From positions 79,988 through 143,987 of the forward strand of contig NZ_QLLK01000010.1 of assembly GCF_003259505.1 (NCBI RefSeq): a DNA stretch of 64,000 nt, read 5' to 3'. Below are positions 28,928 to 37,304 of the stretch, one piece after another. The translations under genes were made by a program, and so were the position numbers. The notes beneath the pieces were generated by a model. It ran no database searches. It had not been told where the DNA came from and saw nothing but the letters and a program-made list of their open reading frames with translations. Position 1 is the stretch's first letter; each line of letters opens with the position of its first letter. The stretch comes from Algoriphagus yeomjeoni (GTDB lineage Bacteria > Bacteroidota > Bacteroidia > Cytophagales > Cyclobacteriaceae).

Positions 28928-28983
28928 AAAAGAGCCTCAGAACAATTCGAAAAGCATATTTAGAAACAAAAAAATCTACGGCT

Positions 28984-28999
28984 CGGACAATTTCGTCCG
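28984..28999. promoter_or_regulatory. CGGAC-N6-GTCCG inverted repeat, possible activator site
   Basis: CGGACAATTTCGTCCG, followed at 29004 by a related half, CGGACAAATTATTCG. The distance to the candidate -24/-12 box suits an enhancer-binding regulator. Confidence 0.4.
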
Positions 29000-29264
29000 T
29001 GATCGGACAAATTATTCGATTACGTCTGTGAAACAAAAACAATTAACTAAGTACTACCTGTTCGTGTGAAACGAGTAATCGACAGAAAATCAATTCCCAT
29101 AAAAACCTCTTCAATTTTCCCGAAACGCTTAAATTTTGGGGCAGGAAGCTTGTCGCAGGATCTCCAATGATTTCGGGGTCGGCTTTGCTAGCTTATCCCC
29201 GGATGTGTTGTGGCCATTATCTTCCGATTGCGCTCCTTACTTTTATTGTCATAAAAGTAACTAC

Positions 29265-29345
29265 CTATTTTCCATATCGTAGTTTGCGAGAGAGGCTTCT
29301 TCTTTTTAAAGACCAGTTTGTTGATGTTTTTAATTCAGTCTTCAT
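29265..29345 (-). pseudogene. 5' remnant of a second ardC gene
   Basis: From ATG at 29345 the minus strand gives MKTELKTSTNWSLKRR..., stopping after 26 codons. The intact ArdC begins MKTLAKSSAKPSVKRK. The start codon and the 180 bp upstream are nearly identical between the two loci, so this is the broken copy of the same gene start. Downstream similarity is lost after about 16 codons. Confidence 0.55.
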
Positions 29346-29527
29346 AGTCTTTTGTGTTTAGGTTTTTACAAATACTTATGAAGCTGCACCAGCCTGAGAC
29401 CGTCACTACCTGCAAGAGGAAACGGAATAAACCAGCATAGGCAAGAGCTCTGGCTTTATACCGAAGTCTTTTGCCTCGTGTGACCGGATCAGGCTAAATT
29501 GGCTGAAGAAGGAATAGAAAAAATAAT
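29346..29527 (-). ncRNA. Structured leader, copy 2
   Basis: About 90 percent identical by eye to 23308-23488. Outer arms AGCCTGAGACCGTCAC (29391-29406) and GTGACCGGATCAGGCT (29480-29495), 13 of 16 pairable; in the GTCAC/GTGAC part both arms pair perfectly here while copy 1 has a mismatch. Inner GCAAGAG (29412) pairs with CTTTTGC (29468), allowing a G-U pair. Confidence 0.5.
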
Positions 29528-29652
29528 ATGTTTTTAACTATCTAAGAATATTTCGAGCCAGTATGATTATAAAATTGAGCAAAAGCAAAAACCACTTACT
29601 CCTACAAGGATTGTTCTATTAGAGTTTCAATTATCCCCTCTAAAAATCACCT

Positions 29653-29697
29653 TAGTTTTTTGTCACAAATCTTATTACTATTTGTGACAAAAAACTA
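29653..29697. repeat. Long perfect palindrome, 18-bp arms
   Basis: TAGTTTTTTGTCACAAAT (29653-29670), a 9-nt loop CTTATTACT, and ATTTGTGACAAAAAACTA (29680-29697). It lies 59 bp after the coupling-protein gene. The T-tract is in the 5' arm, so it is not an ordinary intrinsic terminator in either direction. Protein-binding or recombination site possible. Confidence 0.6.
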
Positions 29698-29755
29698 TCA
29701 TTAAATTGATGTTTCTCTACTGATTAGTGTCATAAACGCGTCAAGTTTATAGATT

Positions 29756-31735
29756 TCAACCCCTAATAATCAAATGTCCCAACTCGGGCGTATCCAACAC
29801 CCTTTCCATTTCCATTCGGATAATCTCTTCCACCTCACGCTTAATACTCCGGTAGTTCTCCTCCACATCCTCCTGTGAGATATCCCGCACTTTAGGGATT
29901 GGGCGATAGCTTTCTTCCTCCTGCTTCAAAGCTTTATGATCATTGATGATTTCGGAATGAAACGCTTTCAGTTCAATCTTCTGATCTGGAGTATCCGCTA
30001 CCATTCCCACAAATTCACCAGAAGAGAGTGACGATATCCTTGATGACGGAACCGCCTGATCCAGTTGCGTGGATTTACTTACCGATGTCTCTGAACTGTT
30101 GATCGAGATACTCTCCCGGTTTTGAATAATCCTACCAAAACGCTCTGAAAGTTGTTTGGCTGTATCACCCAAAACCTGACCACTGATGAAATTCCCCACG
30201 GTGTTCATAATCACATCCGCCTGTTCCCTGCCATAATCCTTTCGAAGCTGGCTATAATCCTGTACCCCCAAACAGGTAGCTACCTTGTTGGATCTTGCCG
30301 TGGCAATCAGGTTATCAATTCCGTTGAAATAAATCGTGGGAAATTCGTCAAACACCAGACTGGATTTCAGCTTCCCCTTCTGGTTGACCAATTTCACTAT
30401 TCTTGAAATATAAAGCGATAAAACTGCCCCATGGACCTGCTGCTTTTGGGGATTGTTTCCCATGCAGATGATTTTAGGTTCATCAGGTTTATTCAGGTCA
30501 AGTGTAAATTCACTCTCTGAAAGCACATAATACAGTTGGGGGGAAGATAGCCGTGCCATGGTAATCTTGGCACTTGCCACCTGACCTTCCAACTGATCAA
30601 ATGCCTTTTTAACCAAAGCAGAGACAAAAGGATTCACCAGAACTTCAATTTCCGGTTCGGTTCGGAGCACAGTAAACAGCTTTTCATATTCGACTTGCAT
30701 TAACTCAATCACATGGGGTAGCGTACAGTATTTTCCTTGCCTGTGCTTTTTGAGAAACCAGACAATAGCTGTAAGAAAATTAATCGGACTTTCTACGAAG
30801 AAGTCTCCCTGCTTTTTGATCCACTCCCTATTCAGTCCAAGCATAATAGTACGGGCTGCTTCGGAGGCATCTGTAATGTCCAACATGGTATCCGGCTCTA
30901 AGGGATTACACCGATGGGTATGTGACAGGCGGTCAAAATTGATAGTATAGAATTTAGGCTTTATACGGTAGGCAGATAAATTCTTTTGAAGCGTATTGTA
31001 GGCTATTCGGGAGAGGTCATCGTATTTGAAGTCATAGACAAACATGGAAAACCCTTTACTGATGTGTTGGGTAATCACATGTCGGATCACAAAGTAACTT
31101 TTTCCAGAACCTGGCGTACCTGCCACCAATAATGCTCGGAAGGGATTGATGATATTGATCCATGATTTTCTGACCTTATCCTTCAGTCGGTATTGTGCAG
31201 GAAGATTAACCGAGTATTCATTTTCCAAGCAGCGCTCTTCCTGAGGAAATGTCTCGTTCAAATGATTAAACACCCCCTGATCAAATCGGTTCTTCAGCAA
31301 CCGGCTGAGAAGGGCTCCTCCCCTCAGAATAAGAATGAACCCAAGACTGGTGATAGCTATGTAAATAATACTTACCGTATCCTCATTATAGGGTAGCAAA
31401 AAGACAAAAAAGCTGCCCGCATAAATTAACAAGCCACAGATCAGTGGCCAGAGTATCTGAGCTATTCTGAGTTTATCATCCTTCTTGCCTTTCGCTCCGA
31501 TCAAGGAAATCAGCAAAAGGCCCAACGCAAAAGCTTTGGTAATATAGAATTCATTAAACACGCCCGTATCCCGAATATTGACCAGAAGTCTTTCTGAAAC
31601 AGGATGCGTAAGTCCCCATTGATCGAAGGAATGATAACAGTAGTAATAGCAATGCAGACACAGCATTCCAATACTTGCCTTCCTGGTAAGATCAATGATC
31701 TTTCTTAACCCCTCCGTATTTTCTCCGGTTTGCAT
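29756..31735 (-). CDS. Conjugal coupling ATPase (TraG/MobC, YWFCY-type)
   Basis: 659 residues. An N-terminal membrane domain (about four helices: residues 20-35, 68-80, 92-113, 122-140) precedes a P-loop ATPase: LLVAGTPGSGKSYFVIRH (Walker A, 206-213) and SLVFDEFPTIYFNGIDNLIATARSNKVA (Walker B). FVYDFKYDDLSR follows the family's order. This is the Bacteroidota YWFCY-domain type IV coupling protein that hands relaxase-bound DNA to a conjugation channel. It lies 8 bp downstream of the relaxase gene, so one operon. No other type IV secretion genes are nearby, so transfer would need a helper element. Confidence 0.9.
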   Translation of the reverse strand: MQTGENTEGLRKIIDLTRKASIGMLCLHCYYYCYHSFDQWGLTHPVSERLLVNIRDTGVFNEFYITKAFALGLLLISLIGAKGKKDDKLRIAQILWPLICGLLIYAGSFFVFLLPYNEDTVSIIYIAITSLGFILILRGGALLSRLLKNRFDQGVFNHLNETFPQEERCLENEYSVNLPAQYRLKDKVRKSWINIINPFRALLVAGTPGSGKSYFVIRHVITQHISKGFSMFVYDFKYDDLSRIAYNTLQKNLSAYRIKPKFYTINFDRLSHTHRCNPLEPDTMLDITDASEAARTIMLGLNREWIKKQGDFFVESPINFLTAIVWFLKKHRQGKYCTLPHVIELMQVEYEKLFTVLRTEPEIEVLVNPFVSALVKKAFDQLEGQVASAKITMARLSSPQLYYVLSESEFTLDLNKPDEPKIICMGNNPQKQQVHGAVLSLYISRIVKLVNQKGKLKSSLVFDEFPTIYFNGIDNLIATARSNKVATCLGVQDYSQLRKDYGREQADVIMNTVGNFISGQVLGDTAKQLSERFGRIIQNRESISINSSETSVSKSTQLDQAVPSSRISSLSSGEFVGMVADTPDQKIELKAFHSEIINDHKALKQEEESYRPIPKVRDISQEDVEENYRSIKREVEEIIRMEMERVLDTPELGHLIIRG

Positions 31736-31743
31736 AGACTCGT

Positions 31744-32961
31744 TTATTGAATTCGCTTTTTGCGCCTTTTCTTTTTCTTTTGCCTCAGCTCATAAGGGGT
31801 TGGGCCTTCCGGTTGGTAAGAATCCAAAGAAATATCCAGACTGGGAATTCTTGTGTCTGGCTCACTTTGCTGCCCACTTATTCTTACCTCCTGCTGTATT
31901 TCCGGTCCATTGGGAAGAGCAGAGTCCATCGAAAATCTAACAGCAAGCGCATTAGCAGCTAATTCCTTACCCAAAGCCGAACCATTGAACACCGAACGAC
32001 TGACATTGTCCACATAGGTTATCCCATACAATCTACCCTCTGAATTGACTCTGAATACCGGTCGGATGCCTTTACTTCTGAGTCTGGCTGTAAGGTCTTC
32101 CTGAGATTTACATGCACCCAATGCATCGAGCACAGCTTCACGGACGGCATTTCTGAAAGGCTTACGGCTCTCTTTGTTTCGCACAAAACTTAATTCAAGC
32201 TTAGCCAAAGTAGGTTTACTGTAAATAGAACTGGCTTTGATGGGAATTCCGATTCTATTCCCCTCTGGATCGAGAACTGCATAGACAAGCCCCTTATTCT
32301 TAAACATTTCACTATCCGGTTCACCCCGATAGGCACCTACATTAAATTGGCCCAAAACCACATTCAGTTCCGGTAAAGAAGTGAAACTATAGGTTCTAAT
32401 TACCTCTGACACTATATTGGAAATAGCTGCTTTTGTTTCCCGGGCTCCATAACTCGCTTTTTCCAAAGGCTTAAGCAGATTGACTTTTTGCTTTCGCTGC
32501 TCTTCCGCTTTTACAAGATGGTATCGGCGCTCAATTTCCTTTCGGGTCTGTTCTGACAGCACCTTGCCTAGGTTATGCGTTTCAATCCGCTTTCCATCCC
32601 TTGAAATATTGGTAGTAACAACGTGCACATGGGGATGGGCTGAATCATAATGCTGATAAAGCAAATACGGCTGTTCCCCAAACCCGATTCCAATCAGGTA
32701 ATCAGACGCAATCTGCTGCATTTTCAATTCGTCCAACTTATCCCTTGAGGAGAAGTTTAATGAAATATGAACTGCATTGGTTTTTGTTCGAGAATTTAGT
32801 TTCTGCAGCTGCTCAAAGTTTCTGATCTTCTCGGCCACTGAAAGTTCTTGGAATGCAAAACCTCCCATCTCTAACAAGCTTGCCTGTCCGGATGACACCT
32901 TCTGTTCATTATATCGGATCACTCCTCCTATTGTCTTTCCAGTTATGATTTTTGCAACCAA
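31744..32961 (-). CDS. MobA/MobB-family relaxase
   Basis: 405 residues. Catalytic tyrosine in GGVIRYNEQK (Tyr17), then the metal-binding three-histidine motif QHYDSAHPHVHVVTTNI (His104, His109, His111, His113), order and spacing of the MOBP/Bacteroidota relaxases that nick at oriT and bind covalently to the transferred strand. The C-terminal half is unconserved and basic, ending KKKKRRKKRIQ. The start used is TTG (32961), since the motif MVAKIITGKTIGGVIRY matches the normal family start; 1 bp separates it from the MobC-like stop. It needs a helper conjugation system. Confidence 0.9.
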   Translation of the reverse strand: MVAKIITGKTIGGVIRYNEQKVSSGQASLLEMGGFAFQELSVAEKIRNFEQLQKLNSRTKTNAVHISLNFSSRDKLDELKMQQIASDYLIGIGFGEQPYLLYQHYDSAHPHVHVVTTNISRDGKRIETHNLGKVLSEQTRKEIERRYHLVKAEEQRKQKVNLLKPLEKASYGARETKAAISNIVSEVIRTYSFTSLPELNVVLGQFNVGAYRGEPDSEMFKNKGLVYAVLDPEGNRIGIPIKASSIYSKPTLAKLELSFVRNKESRKPFRNAVREAVLDALGACKSQEDLTARLRSKGIRPVFRVNSEGRLYGITYVDNVSRSVFNGSALGKELAANALAVRFSMDSALPNGPEIQQEVRISGQQSEPDTRIPSLDISLDSYQPEGPTPYELRQKKKKRRKKRIQ

Positions 32962-32962
32962 C

Positions 32963-33349
32963 TTATTTGATCCTTTTTAACCCTTCAATCAAAGCATAGA
33001 CTTCGCCTATCTTACGTTTGGTAAGCTCCAGGTGTGGAAGCAATTCGGCAACAAAAAACTTTCTCTCTTCAGGCTCAGCCTTCATATGAAAATAGTGTGT
33101 AATCTGGTTGATATTCACTCCGATTTTGTTGAGCTCATTCCTAAGTATACCTAACTCATTTTGGACTTGATCAAAGGACTCATTCCTAGAATTTATAGTC
33201 AGCCTTCTTTTAAAAAGCATTGCCCTGACCAACTCACTTATTGTCTGGCAATACGCACTTTTTTTCAAAAGGCCTTCCAACTTTTCAACCTCTTCTGACT
33301 TAAATCGAATAGTCTTTCTTACCGGATAGTGAACCGTTCGTTTCTTCAT
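32963..33349 (-). CDS. MobC-like relaxosome protein
   Basis: 128 residues. It begins with a basic ribbon-helix-helix-like segment (RTVHYPVRKTIRFKSEEVEKLEG), as in MobC relaxosome proteins, and continues with RNELNKIGVNINQITHYFH, the MobC signature (E-L-x-x-I-G-x-N-x-N-Q). Binds oriT and helps the relaxase. It immediately precedes the relaxase gene on the minus strand, and upstream DNA (33371-33492) has inverted repeats fitting an oriT. Confidence 0.87.
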   Translation of the reverse strand: MKKRTVHYPVRKTIRFKSEEVEKLEGLLKKSAYCQTISELVRAMLFKRRLTINSRNESFDQVQNELGILRNELNKIGVNINQITHYFHMKAEPEERKFFVAELLPHLELTKRKIGEVYALIEGLKRIK

Positions 33350-33370
33350 GAGACACTCATTTAAAATGCG

Positions 33371-33492
33371 ACTTCGGAGTATTTTATCACCACTGCAACT
33401 CCGGCAGCTGTGGGCAAGATCGGATTGGCGTCAGACAATCCTACATCTTGCTCATTGCCAACACGCAATGCATACTACTATCAGCAGGATAG
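33371..33492. other. Candidate oriT / relaxosome region
   Basis: Directly upstream of mobC. CGGAGT (33375-33380) and ACTCCG (33398-33403) are inverted, and CTATC-AGCAG-GATAG (33478-33492) is a second perfect inverted repeat. Location and repeats suit an origin of transfer; no nick-site consensus was recognised. Confidence 0.35.
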
Positions 33493-33536
33493 CATTTGAT
33501 TGTAGATGGAGAAAATTATTTACGTGTTAAAAAGAA

Positions 33537-33752
33537 TCAGTTTTCCAGGTTCCAAACCCAGTCGTCAGCGGCCATTATCCAATCACGGATAGCTGACCCC
33601 ATTTCATTACGCCAGTCCATTCCCTGGTAATAGAAATAGAAAACCTCTGCTTCGGTAACAGGGACGTGAAGAGAGTTAAAGTAGGCTTGTACTTGTTCCA
33701 GCGTCGGTGGAACGTTTCTTGAAAAATTGAGATTCTGAGTTTCGAGATTCAT
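33537..33752 (-). CDS. Small hypothetical protein with replication-tail-like motif
   Basis: 71 residues. PPTLEQVQAYFNSLHVPVTEAEVFYFYYQGMDWRNEMGSAIRDWIMAADDWVW, in pieces, matches the pattern P-T-x-x-x-V-x-x-Y-F...A-x-x-F-x-x-Y...W...I-x-D-W...W that ends many phage or element replication proteins (DnaD/DnaT-like tails) in Bacteroidota. As a stand-alone short gene it may be a remnant of such a protein or a small partner. Next to mobilisation genes on the same strand. Confidence 0.5.
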   Translation of the reverse strand: MNLETQNLNFSRNVPPTLEQVQAYFNSLHVPVTEAEVFYFYYQGMDWRNEMGSAIRDWIMAADDWVWNLEN

Positions 33753-34001
33753 AACGATTATCGTTTTTGATGAAGCTCAAAAGTGTGGTAGTGTGTGTTG
33801 GAAAGGTCACACTGAAATCAGAAAGGGGAAGGAATTTTTCACGCTTAAAAGACACTAACTTTAGCACTATGAAGAAAGAAGGTTAAGTGGTGAATTCTAA
33901 CTATAAAAAAATAAGAATAACCTGATTATCATTATTCAGAAATGACACTATCAAATAACGTCGAGAATATTTAAGAGTACTTCTTGTCAACTTCATAAAG
34001 G

Positions 34002-35375
34002 TTAAAAATTCTCCTTACTGCAAACTGCAAATTTTTTCTTATCCCCTTCAATGATTTTGTAGGTCAAACTCAAACTACTACAAAAGCTCTCCATAATTTC
34101 AAAATCCTCCTTTCTATTAATATCATCAAAAATATAAACACTATCGAGTGACCTAAAAAGAGAAATATGATTTAAAATCCCACTTCTTAAATCCCCAGGG
34201 GGGCCATCGACTAAAACAAAGTCATATTTTTTCTTTATTAGAACTGATTCTACCTGTTCAACTTTATACCACCCATTTTCTATCGGTGCTAGAAGACAAT
34301 GATGTCGTTCTGACCTTTGCGTGCAAAATTCAATATTATGCTCAATACTGGTTACGTTATGATTCTTTAGAAGAGCCTCAGTACCCATTCCAGATCCAAA
34401 TTCAAGAATAGCTAAGGGTTTTAGCGAAAGTTCATTAAGATAATTCAGAAGGGTCTTTTCTATAGACCAAATACCCAATTTATTATTTTCAATAGCTCTT
34501 AGCCCTAGATCAGCAAAAAATGTATATAAGAGATCACTATCATAAATCTTTCTTACTTCATTGGCCTCTAATATTTTATTGATCCAGTTCTCAATCTGCG
34601 AGATTTCTACATCATCTAAATACCCTCGGCGTAGCAAGGTAAGATGGAGGGACAATTCTTGTTTTGTAAATTTGAATTTAAAATTTTCAAGTTGCCTTCT
34701 TCTGATATTATCACCTGAAATAGTGCGCTTACGACTTTCATGAATAGATAATTGTTCCTTGTGAACCCGATATTTCACAAGGAAGTCAGGTAAATTTTGA
34801 ACCTTAAAAAATTGCGAAATTGAAACTATAAAGTTATACCCATCCGAGTATTGAAAAAAATTCTTGAATAGACAATGATGTTTATAAAGGAAAGGATTTC
34901 TAAAAAACCAAGTATGCTGATGAATGTAATTATCTGCAAGTAAAAAAATTTTTACCATTTCAAAATCCAAGGGACGTATTACTTTATCTATTAAATCCCC
35001 TTCCTTATCAATACTTAAATATTGGGATCCAATGCAAAAAGCATCTGAATTCTCCATAAAATCGTACTGAGTCTTCAATCTTTCCGGCAAAGAAATATCA
35101 TCACCATCAGCCAGAGCTATATACCTTCCCTTTGCCTTACGAATTCCAAAATTTTTCGCAAAGTTACTTCCCATATTTTCTTCTAATCGAAAATAAAAAA
35201 TCCTATCATCATTGAAACTATGAATTATATTCGTAGAACTATCACAAGATCCATCATCAATAATTAGGAGTTCAAAGTTTGAAAAGCTCTGAGAAATAAT
35301 GCTTTCTATAGCTGAATCGAGGTAATTTTCGGCATTGAAGCAAGGCATTATAATGGAGATTTGTGGGCTTATCAT
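34002..35375 (-). CDS. Bifunctional GT2 glycosyltransferase / SAM-methyltransferase-like fusion
   Basis: 457 residues. N-terminal family-2 glycosyltransferase: ISIIMPCFNAENYLDSAIES, LLIIDDGSCDSST (nucleotide-binding Asp) and YIALADGDDISLPERL (the D-x-D-type metal motif near 90). After a helical spacer (about 230-320) is a Rossmann methyltransferase-like domain: LAILEFGSGMGTEALLKN (motif I), TSIEHNIEF and YDFVLVDGPPGD. This second part resembles sugar or FkbM-like methyltransferases. Last gene of the peptide operon, 53 bp after another glycosyltransferase. It could glycosylate, or glycosylate and O-methylate, the exported peptide. Confidence 0.75.
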   Translation of the reverse strand: MISPQISIIMPCFNAENYLDSAIESIISQSFSNFELLIIDDGSCDSSTNIIHSFNDDRIFYFRLEENMGSNFAKNFGIRKAKGRYIALADGDDISLPERLKTQYDFMENSDAFCIGSQYLSIDKEGDLIDKVIRPLDFEMVKIFLLADNYIHQHTWFFRNPFLYKHHCLFKNFFQYSDGYNFIVSISQFFKVQNLPDFLVKYRVHKEQLSIHESRKRTISGDNIRRRQLENFKFKFTKQELSLHLTLLRRGYLDDVEISQIENWINKILEANEVRKIYDSDLLYTFFADLGLRAIENNKLGIWSIEKTLLNYLNELSLKPLAILEFGSGMGTEALLKNHNVTSIEHNIEFCTQRSERHHCLLAPIENGWYKVEQVESVLIKKKYDFVLVDGPPGDLRSGILNHISLFRSLDSVYIFDDINRKEDFEIMESFCSSLSLTYKIIEGDKKKFAVCSKENF

Positions 35376-35428
35376 ATATAAGGAATTCGCATCAAAAAAG
35401 TAGAAAATTTTCTAATTATTCTTCTAAA

Positions 35429-36205
35429 TTATTTCCACATTTTAATTTCCTCCTTCAGCTCTTCTTTGGACATAGCTACAGACCTGTGAATTTCTGCCAT
35501 CTTTCTATTGTCTTGATTGGGACTATGAAAAGTGCTGTTTACTCCACGCTCATGAGTCAGGTGATAAAGAATCCCCTCAACATGCTCATGTTTATGACAC
35601 AAAATCTTCCAACGGTTCAGCCGATCCCCGTCTTCCCTTCCCCAACCGTAAAACTTTTCGTTTTCCATTCCTGCTTCAATGTAGGTTTGCCTATGAGCCA
35701 TAAATGCTCCCCCTACAGGATTGGGATTGTACAATGCCTTCATTTTACCCTGATGCATTTCAAGAATTCCAAGGTCTCGTGTCTGGATGTAGAGCTCCCG
35801 TAATGTTTCAGAAGTATCCAAAAAATTATCCTTATACGGAGTAACAAAATCAGCTTCCTTTTTTCTCAACAAATCAACTGATTTAACGATCTGTTCAACG
35901 GGAACTATGATATCCGTGTCCCACACGATGATATACTCAGTGTCAACAGACTTAACTAGATGATTGATGTACCTAGTCCGATGAAAGATCGTATCCATAT
36001 CTTCTATAAATACATAATTTACCTCTCGAGGCAATAACCTATGCAATAATCCGGTATTTCTTCCCGAAGCCTCTAATACACATACCTCAGTTTTAAAATT
36101 ACTCATTATATGCTCAATGGTAACCAAGGTATTCTCCAGGCGATTAACTGTATCAATTCGCAAGGGAATCAAAAAAGTAAAATCATTTAAGTTTAACTTA
36201 TCCAT
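35429..36205 (-). CDS. Galactosyltransferase-related GT2/GT7-type glycosyltransferase
   Basis: 258 residues. DFTFLIPLRIDTVNRLENTL opens a GT-A fold; IIVWDTDIIVPVEQI holds the metal-binding D-x-D; and FYGWGREDGDRLNRW is the G-W-G-x-E-D acceptor motif of the beta-4-galactosyltransferase (GT7C) group. It should transfer a hexose or N-acetylhexosamine from a nucleotide sugar. Gaps to neighbours are 4 and 53 bp. In context a peptide- or core-sugar-modifying enzyme is most likely, but a cell-surface glycan role cannot be excluded. Confidence 0.78.
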   Translation of the reverse strand: MDKLNLNDFTFLIPLRIDTVNRLENTLVTIEHIMSNFKTEVCVLEASGRNTGLLHRLLPREVNYVFIEDMDTIFHRTRYINHLVKSVDTEYIIVWDTDIIVPVEQIVKSVDLLRKKEADFVTPYKDNFLDTSETLRELYIQTRDLGILEMHQGKMKALYNPNPVGGAFMAHRQTYIEAGMENEKFYGWGREDGDRLNRWKILCHKHEHVEGILYHLTHERGVNSTFHSPNQDNRKMAEIHRSVAMSKEELKEEIKMWK

Positions 36206-36209
36206 AATA

Positions 36210-37298
36210 TTAAAGGTTTACTCTCATAGATTTTTCTTCTACTTCTAACATCTCAATTAAAGCCCAAGCTACTCCTGACAGACCGGAAGACAAGCCAATA
36301 CTTTTTTTGAAAGGGTTATAAAAATCATTCCCACCCCAACATGCTGACTTGTTGATCTTATTAAGAACGTGCTCATCTGAGATCAAAATCGATTCAATAT
36401 CCCCGTAAATCTTGTTTAGTTTCTCTCCTATAAGCCGCAAGCCGCTAGCACCATCTGTAACTGAAATATTAAGGTTTTTACACTCAGAGTTGAAAATCGT
36501 CTCCATATCAATGGATTCCTTTAAAAATAAGGCATGTTTTCTTAAACCAAGATGATTAATCTTCTTTAACACTGTTTCGACTCCCAGCAACAGATACAAT
36601 CTATTGCTGTTTAGACGAGGGTAAAGAGCTAGCAAGTTTGGAAGGAGGAAGTCAAGAATCCGGTCCACTTTAAACACGTTTATCTCTAAACTTTTTGCCT
36701 TTGCCAGTAAAATCAGTACAATTGGTAGATCCCAAAAGATATTGAATAATTGTGGCTCCCTGTCCTGAAATTTTTCTTCCTCAATCAATTGTCCCAGTTG
36801 ATTGATTAGTCCTGCTGAGAGTTTTTGAAAAATATATGTATTTGACTGATGCCCTGATTTCAAGGAACTCTCCAGTCTATCAAGACTATAAATTAAGTAT
36901 CCGAGGAGCCCATTCCTTAAATTCGCTGATAGCTTGCCTTTTTGATCTTCCAAAAACTTAAAAATTCTGTCGTCTAGATCTCCCAAGGTATTGTCGAGAT
37001 CCGCATCAACAAAGTCTAAATTAACCAAATAGCTGATACCATATGCAATACCAGCCAGACCATTTTCGAAATCTGCCGGAAGTTTTGCTTCACTTAGCTT
37101 TTCGAAAATCTCTTCTATCAGATTCTCAGCTTCTTCCAGAAAATCGGGGTTTCCGGTTTTCCTTGCAAAATGATAGAAGTAGATACTCAAACCCAGCTTC
37201 CCATTCAGCAACCCTAACTCATTTTCTCCTTTTGCAATTCCCATCAGACACCCGTTGATTTCCTGAAGTTTTTCCAATGCTTTTACCATATAATTCAT
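36210..37298 (-). CDS. LanC-like protein (lanthionine cyclase family), divergent
   Basis: 362 residues. Repeated alpha-barrel hairpins with G-x-x-G-like turns: LLNGKLGLSIYFYHFA, FENGLAGIAYGISYLV, LRNGLLGYLIYSL and, at the end, GLSSGLSGVAWALIEML, which follow the LanC repeat pattern. The zinc site is incomplete: SACWGGND gives one Cys, and the C-H-G motif is absent before the last repeat. LanC enzymes close thioether rings by adding Cys thiols to dehydrated Ser/Thr; no LanB-type or LanM dehydratase is in the operon, so this may be a scaffold or have another role. 6 bp after the HlyD gene. Confidence 0.68.
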   Translation of the reverse strand: MNYMVKALEKLQEINGCLMGIAKGENELGLLNGKLGLSIYFYHFARKTGNPDFLEEAENLIEEIFEKLSEAKLPADFENGLAGIAYGISYLVNLDFVDADLDNTLGDLDDRIFKFLEDQKGKLSANLRNGLLGYLIYSLDRLESSLKSGHQSNTYIFQKLSAGLINQLGQLIEEEKFQDREPQLFNIFWDLPIVLILLAKAKSLEINVFKVDRILDFLLPNLLALYPRLNSNRLYLLLGVETVLKKINHLGLRKHALFLKESIDMETIFNSECKNLNISVTDGASGLRLIGEKLNKIYGDIESILISDEHVLNKINKSACWGGNDFYNPFKKSIGLSSGLSGVAWALIEMLEVEEKSMRVNL

Positions 37299-37304
37299 CT
37301 ATTT

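Noticed and set aside
29653..29697. Palindrome read as an intrinsic terminator of the coupling-protein gene
   Set aside because: The T-tract is inside the 5' arm and no T-run follows the stem in either direction.
35363..35803. 146-codon open frame antisense to the galactosyltransferase-like gene
   Set aside because: Antisense shadow; composition follows the real gene.
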